NCBI GenBank assembly: GCA_038501195.1
Contig: JBBPUQ010000009.1
Coordinates: 496,001-560,000 of the forward strand
Length of the DNA stretch: 64,000 nt
Reading direction: 5' to 3'
Origin: Nemania diffusa
Lineage: Eukaryota; Ascomycota; Sordariomycetes; Xylariales; Xylariaceae
Each line of letters begins with the position of its first letter. The stretch's first letter is position 1. Made by a program: the position numbers and the translations under genes. Under the pieces are notes generated by a model, which searched no databases, was not told where the DNA came from, and was given only the letters and a program-made list of their open reading frames with translations. Below are positions 10,435 to 23,538 of this stretch, one piece after another.

Positions 10435-12455
10435 ATGGAAACTAGAGGACGAAATGCCTTGCGTATATTTCCAGTGGCCAAAGCATCATTATGTGGGCGC
10501 TGTCTCTCCCTAAACCTCAGCGTTCTAGGCTTCGTTACACGTGAAAAGTTCCCTTCCCTAAAATCAAGAGCAAAAACATGTACATTGTGCGACCTATTTC
10601 TTTGCATTTTCGCCACATCTAATAAGTTCCTCACCAACATTACGGATACCATGGAAATTTGGAGGGTCAAAGGGGGGTTGGCATTAAATAGCAGGGAGGC
10701 CCCAATTCTATCTCTCTATGGCACTATTTGTAAGCATACACAGAACAAGAAGGTTTTCAACCCATATGCTGACTATATTAATAGTCGAAAGCACTACTTC
10801 GAGCCCGCAAGTACAGGATATTCCGATAGGAATACCGAAACTTGCGGCTGTCGAAAGTCGAGAATATTTCGATATTCTCCGTCGATGGCTAGAGGACTGT
10901 GATAACAACCATGAGGGTTGCGAGCCGGAGGATACAGACTCTTCGTTCGCTACTTTACCAACTAGATTAATCAACGTCAGAGAGAAGAATCCGAAAATCG
11001 TGCGTCTTCTCGAGACTCAGCACAGCCATATAACTCCAGGCAGCAGATACATAGCCCTGTCCCATCCCTGGGGCGACAGATCCGAGCACAATCATTACTG
11101 CACTACAAAGCTGAATATCGCCAATCACAAAATAGGAATACCATTCAACGCTCTTCCGAATACTTTTCAAAATGCTATTGAAGTAACACGGCAGCTCGGG
11201 GTGCAATACCTCTGGATCGATTCACTTTGCATTGTGCAGGGAGAAGACGGCGACTTTGAAGATGAAGCAAAGCACATGGAAACGGTCTTTTCTTCGGCTT
11301 ATTGTGTAATTGCTGCAACCTGCGCAAAAGGGATGTCAAGCGGTTTTTTTAAAACTAGGCCAGTCAGAAAAATAGTTAGGTTCGAAAGACCCGGAGAACC
11401 TGCATTTTACGTCTGCGAGTCCATCGACAATTTCCAGAGAGATGTTATTGAGGGGACACTAAACACAAGAGGTTGGGTATTGCAAGAAAGGGCGTTAGCG
11501 CGACGAACAATCTACTTTGCAGAGAACCAGACTTATTGGGAGTGTGGAGAGGGTGTCCGCTGTGAAACAATGATAAGAATGAGAAAGTGAGTGATGAGAC
11601 ACAGGCCTCCGCAGGAGCCCATCATATCTTGAGAGACATCTATCTAATATATTATCTCACTAACGACTCCCTCATAGCAAGCAAGCTGAATTACTCGGCG
11701 ACCCCAGATTTCCTGGGGTAGCTACAAATTCGTCAAAAGGCGGACGTATCTATCTTTATGAGTTCCTATATAAACAATATTCGCGACTCAGATTTACAAG
11801 GATTTGCGATAGGCCTTTAGCAATTGCTGGAATAGAACAGCGACTGATCCGCGCGTTCAATAGCCAGGGCGGATACGGTGTATTCACTGATTTTTTCGGC
11901 CGAGGTCTTCTTTGGCAGCGTGATGTGAAACTACCGTCGCAAACGATGAAGCCAATTCAATTCCCCGAGTCTCAACAATATCAAGTACCTTCGTGGTCTT
12001 GGATGGCGTACGAAGGTGCTATCGATTTCATGGAGCTACCATTCGGAGGGATAGAATGGGAAAAAGAGGAGATTTGCTCGCCTTGGAGTCACTCAAGTCC
12101 AATCCTTCCCTCAGTGTCGCGCGAGAGCATTATATCCAACACCAGTTGGCATACTGCCGAGACGAATGGAAGGAATGATCTTAAGGCAGTTGCTAGGGAT
12201 TTCTCGGCCTTGGCGGATCCTGATATCGTGTACGACAAAGGGGAAAGGCCAGAAAATCGGATTGTGAAGTGCGTGATAGTTGGGAGAAAGAAGATGACAA
12301 CGGGGCTCAAGTCTGACAGGATTCATTACGTACTTGTCGTCTCTCAAAAACAGGAGGCTGCATCTCAGGCGACCTACGAAAGAGTCGGCGTTGGTGCGTT
12401 ACCTGAGAAATTAATCACCATAAGGGGACCTGGCCTACGGGTTCAAGTCATCTAG
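10435..12455 (+). CDS. HET-domain (heterokaryon incompatibility) protein
   Basis: Three exons: 10435..10729 (open in frame back to 10384), 10785..11586 and 11678..12455. The introns are 55 and 91 nt (GTAAGC/ATAG with a GCTGAC branch, and GTGAGT/CATAG with a CACTAAC branch), and both joins are in frame. From the ATG at 10435 the protein is 624 aa. The N-terminus has the paired-cysteine region usual in HET proteins (LCGRC, then CTLCDLFLC). The HET domain (PF06985) shows YIALSHPWG, then LWIDSLCIVQ and AYCVIAAT, and later RGWVLQERALARRTIYF followed by YWECG. HET proteins trigger cell death after fusion of unlike fungal cells. The preceding microexon chain suggests that it is the C-terminal half of a 1,284-aa kinase-HET protein, but an independent start at 10435 remains possible. 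Confidence 0.82.
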
Positions 12456-13002
12456 GATGAATATGGCCGCTTTCCTTGTGTAACATTTCCATACGGTATA
12501 TCTCTGAAGTGTATTTCCTCAATATTACAGTTTCATGCGGAACGCATTCCGAGTATGAATATCAGGCCGTGTGGTGATTTTACGTGGCTCGGATATGCCA
12601 TACCTAAGTAGGAGACAATGATGATATTACTACCGAGTATGAAACTACCTAAGTACCTACTCATAACGGATAGTTAAAACCTTCCGACATGGAGCCAGAG
12701 AGAGTAATCGCTAAGTGAAATGTTTTCATATTTGTCAAGGCAATCCTATCGATACAATGGGTGCACTTATCTAAATGTTACGGGAGTAGGAGGAAAGGAA
12801 CGTCACAACTAAGGTTGATGGAGCATAAATAATATAAAAGGAGTACTGAATCCTACCCTAATACATGAAGGTTTAGACAGGTGATCGTCAGAACATAGAT
12901 TCCGCTGCGCGCAGCCTATAGCATCCCAGTTATCTCCTACGTACCCTTCCTAGTATCTACTGTCCGTGATACAAGGCCTATGGTTCCAATAGGTTCGCCG
13001 CG
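12456..13002. other. Convergent 3' intergenic region
   Basis: This 547-bp stretch lies between the stop codons of the HET gene and the HNH gene, which converge. It presumably holds both 3' ends. No coding frame or repeat was recognised. Confidence 0.4.
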
Positions 13003-14478
13003 TTATGTCATTCGAAGTCGTTTGGGTGGCCGAGACGTAGACGTATCCGTCTGATCCCAATCAGTATCTATCTGCTGAAGGCTGATTTGATTGGCTGCGA
13101 ATTTTGCCTTGTCGTCATGGTCGATGCCGCTTTCTGATATTCGTTCAGCGCGTGACGTCTCTAAAGATGATATCGACAGCGTAGATGAAAAAGAGAGGCC
13201 GCCGGGGCTTTTAGAATCATCCGTTGGTTCCACGCATTGAGTGTCACCTTCACACCGCTGACCACTCCTATAGCGAGACTGATATTCATAGTACGCAGGG
13301 CTGCGCCGTCTGACACGTCCACGCGCCCGTTCTTTGCTGTCGCTTGGACATTCTACCGATGTTTCTTCATCGCAACTACTATCGTCCTCCTGATATATTT
13401 CGTCGGCCTGCTGGGTTACAGGAAAATTTTTGCGCTTCTTAGGGCTCACGCTCCTAGTGCGCCTCGCAGGCGGAAATATCTGACTCCGGTTGGCAATAGC
13501 ATCCCTATCAAGTTCGTCTATGTACGATTCCATTTTATTGTCATCCAAAAGACTGACAGCGTATGTATGAGTGCCACTGAGGAACCTATAATTCTCGTCG
13601 CATAGTATAGATAGGGCAAACCGGGTAAAGAGGTACTCGCGCCGAATCCCAGCAGTATGCGATTGCAAAGGTCGATTGTGGTAGTATTGGGAGATTTCGA
13701 GACTCCCTTTAGTCACAACGGCGTGGACAACGAGTGTTGGTACTGCTGCCGGCCCGCTATAGACATCGTCCTTTGGAATGAAGATAAACCGGTTTCGGTC
13801 ATAAAGGCCGTGGATATCCGCCCGAAGGAGTAAAAGATTCGTCTGGTCATCGATCGGGTTAACTAGGTCAGGGACGCGGCAGTACTTCGTCATCTGGTTA
13901 CTCTGGAACCATAGCTGATGGACGAAAGGCACTATATGGGCAACTTCATTGCCTTCGAAGTGGCCGGTGAGACAACAGCTTCCGTCACGGCTGCGGGCAG
14001 CACTGCGACTGTCCGTATCACCTGTCGAGGGAGCATAGCGCCCGTTGTTGGGAATAGACAGCTTTTCCCACAAGGGAGGAAGCGCACCGTGAGGGAATCG
14101 CCAATGATCGAAGCTTGGTACGACGGGATAGCGGTAGTCGGGTTTGTCGACTACGAAGTAATAGATAGTATCAGCATGGAGCACGCCGCACTCTGGTCGT
14201 TCAATCTTAGTCCATCGGATTTCGCCCTGCTCGTGGCTCTTGACAGCAAAGTATGCATCATCACCCCAGCGGTTACACGCGACAATGCCACAGGCGATTC
14301 TAGCCGTCTCAAAGTCAAGACCGATTCGGCCGTCGCCACAAACGTCGAAGGTTCGCAAGTCAAGGAGTGGAAAGACTAAGTCGGCGTAAGCTGGGTGGAA
14401 GAACGAGATTCTTGTGGCAGGTAAATGGTTGTCGGGATCGGAAAGAGGGGCGGAGAAGGGTTGTTGAATTCGAGACAT
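13003..14478 (-). CDS. HNH_2-type endonuclease-domain protein
   Basis: A single exon of 491 aa. The ATG at 14478 is chosen because the longer frame starts with TTG. The central region fits the fungal HNH_2 family (PF13391): Cys169 in CCLTG, AHIVPF with His181, then N-x-LLLR with Asn214, and DIHGLYD with His223, followed by a hydrophobic strand FIFIP. The N-terminal ~150 aa is a conserved-looking alpha/beta region seen in such fungal proteins. The C-terminal ~150 aa is low-complexity, charged and Ser-rich, with a basic RRTRSVSPKKRK-type stretch that could be a nuclear localisation signal, and ends PPKRLRMT. Family knowledge predicts a metal-dependent nuclease fold, but biological roles of these fungal proteins are poorly known. 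It points toward the HET gene. Confidence 0.78.
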   Translation of the reverse strand: MSRIQQPFSAPLSDPDNHLPATRISFFHPAYADLVFPLLDLRTFDVCGDGRIGLDFETARIACGIVACNRWGDDAYFAVKSHEQGEIRWTKIERPECGVLHADTIYYFVVDKPDYRYPVVPSFDHWRFPHGALPPLWEKLSIPNNGRYAPSTGDTDSRSAARSRDGSCCLTGHFEGNEVAHIVPFVHQLWFQSNQMTKYCRVPDLVNPIDDQTNLLLLRADIHGLYDRNRFIFIPKDDVYSGPAAVPTLVVHAVVTKGSLEISQYYHNRPLQSHTAGIRREYLFTRFALSILCDENYRFLSGTHTYAVSLLDDNKMESYIDELDRDAIANRSQIFPPARRTRSVSPKKRKNFPVTQQADEIYQEDDSSCDEETSVECPSDSKERARGRVRRRSPAYYEYQSRYRSGQRCEGDTQCVEPTDDSKSPGGLSFSSTLSISSLETSRAERISESGIDHDDKAKFAANQISLQQIDTDWDQTDTSTSRPPKRLRMT

Positions 14479-14846
14479 TGTAGAAGCGTATTGTATATAA
14501 TGACAGATCAAAAAAGAGCAATTGCTGTAAAGTTAATATGAATGGAGTGGCTAGTTCAATCAATCCTGATGCCTCTGGAAGTGTACAGCCATAGTTGTGG
14601 TGGTGTTGGCAAGCCAACCACACACTATTCTAAGTCAGGGATTTGCACCTAACGGGGACTTTGAGCGGGAACTAACCCTTGTGTAGCCCCTTAACCACCC
14701 CACTAAAGCTCTGACCTGCTCCGATCTACACCTATTTTTAGTGAGAACTGGAGCGTTGTGCAGCAAGTCCCCATATTTTCCAAAACCGAATTTAAACATA
14801 CAGTCAAAACAACCATTATTTAGAAACCGTCATTTAGGGTGGCCTA
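14479..14846. other. Intergenic stretch with a degraded repeat end
   Basis: The part at about 14690-14765 resembles the subterminal arms of the inverted-repeat element at 34903-35445: it shares GCTCTGACCTGCT and the following ATCTAYAC, and ends in TGGAGC. It is probably a fragment or diverged relative of that element. The remainder shows no gene. Confidence 0.4.
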
Positions 14847-15009
14847 TTCCTTTGAGTGCCGTTTTCGCACCGCGACTGGGTGGGCCGATTTTTTATTTAT
14901 ATACACCCAATAAACCTATTATCTGAGAATAATTTTACACACTCATGGTGTGTATATAGCTAAAACATCGGCCCATGCAGTCGCGGTGCGAAAACGGCAC
15001 TTAAAGGGA
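14847..15009. mobile_element. TA-flanked MITE (163 bp)
   Basis: Terminal inverted repeats of about 40 bp face each other: the left arm contains AGTGCCGTTTTCGCACCGCG and the right arm is its reverse complement, with few mismatches. TA dinucleotides flank both ends (14845-14846 and 15010-15011), as expected for Tc1/mariner-type target duplication. The spacer is A+T-rich and codes for nothing, so this is a non-autonomous element. Confidence 0.75.
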
Positions 15010-15132
15010 TAGTGGCTATAGGTATGTACATGTAGGTAGGACAGCTAATGTTTAGCTATGTTAGTGGTAGGTGCCACCTAAGCCACAGTCATAATGTATG
15101 ATTTGGTAGAAATGGTTTTGAGACCTGACCTA

Positions 15133-15315
15133 CCCCAAAGCTCGACCAACTGGGTTCGGCCCTAAATATTTCCCCAGATTCTTGGGACGTGCTGATTGGT
15201 AAGTTCAAGGTGGGGAGTCGATCATTGGCGATCATTTTTCAATTTTGCTATGTTTTTTTGGGCGCTAAGTACAGAAGCATCTTAAGGCCAAACCCAGTTG
15301 CTCGAGCTTTGGCGG
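15133..15315. mobile_element. Second TA-flanked MITE (183 bp), different family
   Basis: The inverted arms begin CCCCAAAGCTCGA on the left and CCGCCAAAGCTCGA on the reverse complement of the right, and both continue to an AACTGGGTTYGGCC stretch. TA lies at both ends (15131-15132 and 15316-15317). There is no coding capacity. The arms are unrelated to those of the MITE at 14847. Confidence 0.7.
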
Positions 15316-15491
15316 TACCTATGGGGGGAACCCAATTTTAGGACACGCTGGAACTTGCGTGTTTCCTACACACATGTACGTCGCTTCGTCGATTTTCTTT
15401 GTTACATGTATTGTGTAATACCTAGGTAGTATTATAGCACTTGCGTAACAATGTTTTATTGCTTAAACGAAACTACCTGTAGGTTTATAAA

Positions 15492-15835
15492 TGTCACGAT
15501 CGTGGAGAGCATGGAAGCTAGTTCATTGATTTTATTGACTGAAGATTCTAAGATGAAGAAAAAAGGAAGAAAAGGCTAAATGATATGTGTGTGCTGCGCG
15601 GGGTATATAAGTGTGTGAAACTGTGAGTAAGGTTGTAGATGAGGTTGTAAAGTTTAGCTGAAGTTTCTTTAGGGTAAGTTTTATAAAGTAAATCTTTTAG
15701 AATAAGTTATTTTAGAGATTATAGTTTTTATAAATTAGTAAAAATTATAAAGTTATGTTATAATAAAATATATAAATTTTAGTTTATAATTAATAAAATA
15801 AATATAAAAATTAATAGTTTATATAAATTATTATA
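15492..15835. repeat. Left LTR of the outer retrotransposon
   Basis: This aligns end to end with 34159..34510, differing mainly by C-to-T and G-to-A changes plus the length of an A tract. Its outer ~200 nt keep near-normal composition, while the inner half is converted to A+T. Confidence 0.85.
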
Positions 15836-16829
15836 TTATTTTTTTTAAAAATTAAAAATTTAATATAAATTAAATTAAAATTAACTAGATATAATATTTA
15901 AATTAAATATTTTATTATTATTTTTATAATTTTTTATAAATTTATTTATAACTATTATTTTTATTTAATTTTATAATTTAATTAATAGTTTTAATTTAAT
16001 TAATTTATTTAAATAATAATAATTTAATATAATAAATATATTTTTAAAGTTTTTTATAAAATATTAAATATTATTAAAGTTATAACTTTTTTATAAAATT
16101 TAATATTATAATTTTTTAGCTTTATTAAAAATTAAAAATTTTAATATTTAATTTATTTTAAATTTTAATTTATTATTAATTTTTTTAATTAATAATAAAA
16201 CTTATAACTATTATAATAATAATTTATTGTTTATTTTTTTTAATTTATTTATATAAAATAAGTTTTTTTTTTTATATAAATTTAATATATTTAATTTATA
16301 ATTATGTTTTTTTTATTTAAAAATTTTAAATAATTTAAAATATTATAAATTAAAATAAATTATTAAAATATATATTAAAAAACTTTTTTTATATAAAAAT
16401 ATTTTGTTATATTTAAAAAAATTAACAAGTTTTTATTTTTTATTAATTTAAGTTTTTTGTTTTTTTTATATAGTTTTAATAGTTTTATATATAAATTTTT
16501 AAATTTATTATATTTAATTAATTAATTTTTATGTTTATTTAGTTTATTTATTTATAAAAATTTTTTTTTTAAATATAAAAATTTAATAATTTTAAAGCTT
16601 AATTTTAAATGTTATTTTTAAAAATATTATATTAATTATTAAATATTATCAAAAATTATAAATAAAATTTAAAATTAATAAATATATATTTTAATTATTT
16701 TAATATTTGTTTATATAAAAATATAGTTTTTAATTTAAGTTATAATTTGTTTTTTTTATAATATTTTATATTTATAAATAATAAATATTGTTTTATTTAT
16801 ATTTAATATTTATTAATAAATTTAATATT

Positions 16830-17139
16830 TGTTATAAATTATATTTATATTTAAATAAATAAATTTTAAAAGTAATTAATATATATAATATAGCTAATAA
16901 ATAGCTAAAATAGCTAAATAGATTTTATTGTTTACTTAAAACAATAAACCTACTAAAAATTAAACAAAATAGTAAATATAAAAAAAAAGAAATAATAAAT
17001 AAAAAAATACTTATATAAATATATTGACTTAATTTAAAAAATTAGATTTGTTTTTTAGTTTTTTCAACTTTAGTTTTTTTTTAAAAATATATAATATTAT
17101 TTAGTTTTTAAATTTATTGTTAATATTATATTTATTATA
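16830..17139 (+). repeat. 5' LTR of the nested Gypsy element
   Basis: A direct repeat matching 23539..23848, also 310 bp. It keeps the TG start that has become TA in the 3' copy and has scattered G and C lost from the 3' copy, so it is slightly less mutated. Confidence 0.85.
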
Positions 17140-20100
17140 AAACTAAAGTTTATTTTAACTATTTAAAAAAACAATAAATTTTTAAAAACTTTTAAATAAA
17201 TTAATTAATTTTAATATATTAAAATAATATAATTAACTTTTAATAATAATATATTTATTATTAACTATAAAAAAGTTAAATAATAAATATAATTTATTAA
17301 AAATAAATTAGTAAAATTTGTTTTATAAATATAAATAAATTATAAACAAAATAAACTATATTAATAGTTTTAAAACTTTTAAAGTTTATTTAAAAATTAT
17401 ATAAAATATATTTATATAATAAAATATATTATAAATAATAACAATAAGTTTTATTATAATATTTTTAATAATAAAAGATTTTTTATTTTTAATATTTATA
17501 AAAAATTTAAGTTTATTTATAAAAACTTTAAAAAATATAATAAGTAATAACAATATATAGTTATTAATAAAACTATATATAATAATATAATCGAAAAAAT
17601 AATAATTAATATTAAATATTTTGCTATTTATAACAAAATCTTTTAAATAGTTTTTATTTTTTTTATTAAAAATAAAAAGAAAATATAGCTTAAATATAAT
17701 AAACTAATAATTTTTAAACAATTTTAAATAATAATAAATATTTATAAAAAAGCTATATATTAAAAGTTCAAATATTATATTTTATAATTAAACGTTGTTT
17801 AAAAAACTATAAAAAAGCTTAAAAATATAATAAAGTTTTTTAAATAAAATATTTATTTTTTATATATTTAAATAATTAAATTAAAAAAAAAAACTAAATA
17901 ATAAAAAATAAATATAATTTATTAAAAAACTAATTTTTAAAATATTATATTTTATAAAGCTATAAATATTTATAAAAAAAAAATTATAAATTTAAAAAGT
18001 TAAATCGAAATTTTTTAAAATTAAATTATAGCTATAGTAATTATAGCATTAAAGTTTATATTAATAATATTTATTAATAATTTAATTTTTATTGAAATAA
18101 CTTAGCAATAAAAATAAAAACAAAAAAATATTTTAAATTTTAAAATTATTAATAAAATTTTTATAATTATTAAAAAAAAAACTAAATTGTTAATTAAAAT
18201 AGCTAATTTATTAATATTTATTAATAATAAACTAATAAAAAATAAAACCAAAGTTTAATTTAAATATTAATTTATATTATTAAAAAATAAATTAATTAAA
18301 AATATTAATTATTATAACTAAGATTTAAAAAAAATCAATTATATTATTAATTAAATAAAAAGTTTTACTTTTAAAAATATTATAATATTTATTATAAATA
18401 ACTATAAAAAAAAGTTTATTTTAAAAATAAATATTAAAGTTTTAAATTATTTATTTATTTATTATTATAATTTTAATAAATATAAAAAAATATAAATTAA
18501 ATATTAAAACTTTAAAATATAAAATTTTAATAAATTTATATAATTTAATATAAAATTTACTAAATAAACTAAAGTTATTTAAATTAATTTAATAAATTTT
18601 AAAAAAAATTTATATAATAAATTATTAAAATAAATTAATAAGTTATATATTAAAAAGTTATATAATAATTAAATAATATTTATTAATTTTTATAATTATA
18701 TTTAAATATATAATTATTAATAGTATAAAGATTTTATTATTTAAAAAATATAATAAAAAAAGAACTTTTTAAAAATAACTAAATAAAAAAAAAACTTAAA
18801 ACTTAAAAAAAAAAAAAAACTTACAAAATTAAATTTATATTAAAAAAATAGCTTTAAATATTTAAATATTTTAATTTTAAATATAATTTTAAATAGTTAT
18901 TATATTTATATTAAAGCTTTATTTAATTAAAAAAAAGTTTTAATTTTATAAAAATAATATTTTATATATTATAATTAAAAATATAAAAATAATAATTATT
19001 TTTATAAGTTTAATTTTAAATAATTTAATATAATTTATATTAATATTATTTTTATTTAAAATATAAAATTTAAATAAATAAAAGCTATATTAAAAAAAAA
19101 ACTAAAAAATATTGTTTAAAATAACTAAACTTTTATTTTAAATAAATTTATATATTAATATTAAATATAAATAAATATAAAAAGATATTATTTGATTTTT
19201 TATAAAAACTATTAAAAAAAACCTTTTTTTTATAAATTATATAATAGCAAATAATAAATTTACTTTATTAATAAAAATATTAACTAATATAAAAACAAAT
19301 ATATATTTATTAATTAAATTAAATTTTATTATAAAAATTTTAAAATATTTAAAATTAAAAACAATTATTAAATTTATATTATTTTAAATAATAAATTATA
19401 ATAAAAAAGCTATATAAATTATTAATATTATTTTAAAAATATATTTTTATATATAAAACAAAATAATTTTAAATATATTTTTATTAATAATAAATATAAA
19501 ATATAATATTATTATAAAAAAAAATATTTAAATTATTATAATATATTAATAAATAGCAAAAAAAGAAAATTATTATTTTTTAATAATTAAAAATTAAAAT
19601 ATTAAACTTTTAAAATTTTAATAAATAATATAAAAAATTTATTGTTAATTTTAATTATTAATAAAATATAAATTATTAATAAAAGTTAATAAATATAAAA
19701 AATAAAAAAAAAATAAACAAATAAATAAACTAAATATATTAAAAGAAAAGAAAAAAACAAAAAAAATATAAAAACTAAACTTAAAAAAGTTTGTTTTTAT
19801 ATTAATAAATTTAAATATTAAAAAAAATAAATAAAAATTATATAAAAAAAATTATTAACTATTTTTTAATTGTTTATTTTAATTTTATGTTTTTTTTAAT
19901 ATAGTTTTAATATAAATAAAAACTATTTATAATAAAAAATATAATATATAAAATATATATTAAAAATTAAAATTTATAAAAATAATTTAAATTTATATAT
20001 TTTTTTTATAAAAAAAAATATAAAAACTATAAACTAAAAATAAAATATAACTAATATAGTTTATATTAATTATAAAAAAATATAATTAAATAATATAAAT

Positions 20101-23100
20101 ATTAATTAATTTAAATTAATATTATTAATATAATAAAATTTAATATAATAATAAAATAAAAAAATATTATTTTATATAATATAATTTTATTATATAAACT
20201 AAATAAAATAATTTTTTAAAAAAAGTATAAAAAATTAATAAAAAATAAAAAAAAATTAATAAAAACAATATTATATATAATTTTTAAAAAACATTATAAA
20301 TATTTTAATATATTTAATAAAATAGCTTTAAATAATTTTTTATTATATTATTTAAATATTAATTATTATATTATTATTAATAAACTTTTTAAAGCTTTTT
20401 TAAAATATAATATATTATATAAAATATTATTAAAAAAAATAAAAATATATTAAAAATATATTAATAATAATTTAATAAAAGATTTTATTAAATTAATAAT
20501 AATATTATAAACAATATTAATTTTATTTATTAAAAAAAAAAACAATTTTTTATAACTATATATAAATTATAAAAAATTAAATTTAATTTTTTAAAAAAAT
20601 AAATATTTTTTATTTTTAATTAATAAAATTTTAGTTAAAATATTTTAAATTAAAATTTATATAAAAATAAACATTTAATAAATTTTTTATTATATTTAAA
20701 TATTTAAAAAAAAAAAATTATTAATAGCTTTTTAAATAAAATATAAAATTTATTAATTTAAAATATTTTTATTTAAATTAATAAATAAACTAATAATATT
20801 TTAATATTATATAAATAATATATTAAAAAATTATTTAAATATTTTTTATATAATATATATTAATAATATATTAATTTATTTTAATAATAAATTAAAATAT
20901 AAATATTATATTAATAAAATATTAGTTTATTTAAAAAAAGTTAAATTATAAATTAATTTTAAAAAATATAAATTTTATATAATAAAAATTATATATTATT
21001 AAAATTTATTTTATAATAAAAAAAAAATATATATTTTAAAAAAATATAATTATTTTTAAATTTTTGCAACTTTTATAAAAAATTTATAAAAAAATATAAA
21101 TAAATTATAAAACTATTTATTAACTTTATATATATTAATATATTATTTTAATAAATTTAAAAATATTAAAAAATATTTAAAATTTTATAAATAGTTTTAA
21201 TAAATATATTTATTTTATAATATTTTTTTTATAATATTAAAACTATAATAAAAATTAATTTTTTTAATAATATAATATTAAATATATTATTTTAAAAAAA
21301 TAGTTTAAAAAATTTATAAAAACTAATTACTTTTTTTTCGAAAATATTTTATAATATAAAATTTAATTATAAAATATATAATAAAAAAATATTAATAATT
21401 ATAAAAAAGCTTTTATATTAAAAAGCAAAATTAATTAATATATAATATTTTTTTATAGTTTTAATAAATTATATAGCTTTAAAATCTTTTAATATAAAAA
21501 AAATATTAAATTTTTAATAAATAAAATAAATAAAATTTATAAACTATTATTATTTTATAATTATATATTATTTAAATTTAAAAAATATTATTATTAATAT
21601 TTTTTTAAAACTTTTAAAAAATATAAAAATATAAAAAAAAAAAAAATCAAATAAAAAACAATAGTTTTATTTAAATTAATCACTTTTTTTAATAAAACTT
21701 TATAAAAATTTATAATAATATATATATTAAAAAATAATGTTATATTTTTATTAATTTTTAAAATATTATTAATTAATTTAGTTTTAAAAACTAATAAAAT
21801 TAATAATAATTTAATTAAATATAAAAAAAAAACTTATATAAATTAAAATTTAATATTATATAAAAAATATTTAATAATATTAAATATTAATTATTTATAT
21901 ATTAAACTAATTAAAAAAATATATATTTAATTAGTTATAATATATTTCAAAAAAAATAAAATAAAAATTTTAATAACTTAAAAATATTAATAGTTTAAAA
22001 TTTATAAAAAAATAAACTAATATATAATAAATTATTTATATAAAATAATTAAAATTTTAAAAAATAAAATATTAAAAAAACTAAAACTTTTAAATATATT
22101 AAAATATATATATTAATATATAATAATAAATTTTAAATATTTTTTTTTAAATAATAATAAAAACAATATAATTTTTTATATAATTAATAAATTATTTAAA
22201 TTTATATAAACTATAATTTATAAAAATATAATAACTATAAAATAAATTATAAAAATATATTATAATAAATTATATTAAATATATAATTAATTAAAAAGTT
22301 TTATTAATAATTATAGTTTTTATTTTATAATTAAATTTATAAAATAAAACTAAACTTTTTTTTTATTAATTATAAATAAACTATTAAATAAATAAAAATT
22401 ATATATTAATAAATAAATTAAAAATTATAATTTTTTATTAATTATTTTTAAAAAAACTAGTTTAAAATATTATTAATATTAAATATAATATAAATATTAT
22501 TATTATATAAATTATTAAAAAGTTTATTTTTATATAAAATATTAATTAATTAAGTTATAAAAATAATATTTAATTAAAAAACTAAAATAAAAAAATTAAC
22601 ATTTAAATTAAAAAAAAAAAATTAAATTATAAAAAAATATAAAATTTTATAACTAAAATATATAAATATATAATTATAATAAAATAATAAATATTTTAAA
22701 TTTAATAAAAAATAATTAATTAAATTAATAAATATTATTAAAATTTTAATTTTTTAATAAAAAATTAAATATATATTTTATAAAAAAAAAAAAAATAAAT
22801 AAATTAATTTAATAATAAATTAAATTATTAAATTATAAAAATATATTATAAAATTATTAATAATAATAAAAAAAATATTTTTAAATTTTATTTATGAAAT
22901 TTTTAAAAAAGTTTTTAATAGTTTTAAATAAATTAATTTTATAAATATTTAAAAAATTTATTTTTAAAATAAAACTTTAAATATTTAAAAAAAAAAATTA
23001 TAAATTTTAAATATAACAAAAAAAAATAAAAAATTAAAAAAGTTTTATTATTATATATTAAAATAAATAAATTTTATTATAAAATAACTTAAAAAAATAA

Positions 23101-23538
23101 AATTATAATAATTAAAAATATTTAATAAATATTTTAAAAAATATATTTATATATATATAAAAATTTTATAATTAAAATTTTAATATAAAAAGTTTTTTTA
23201 TAAAGTTATTAAAATAAAAAAAAATAATATAAAAAAAAACATTTATAAAAAAATATTTTAATAATAATAAAATAAATATAATAAAAAAATATTATATATA
23301 TAAAAAATAAAAAAGTTTTTAAATATATATATAATATTATATAAATATTAATAATATTATTAAATTAATTATTAATATAATAAAAAAATAATAAAAATTT
23401 ATAATTTTTATATATAAATTAATTATATATAATTAAAAATATTTTTTTATTATTTAAAAATATTAATTTTAAAAATTTATAATTTAAATATTTAATATAA
23501 TAAAAATTTAAATTAAGTTTTTTATATATAAAAAAAAT

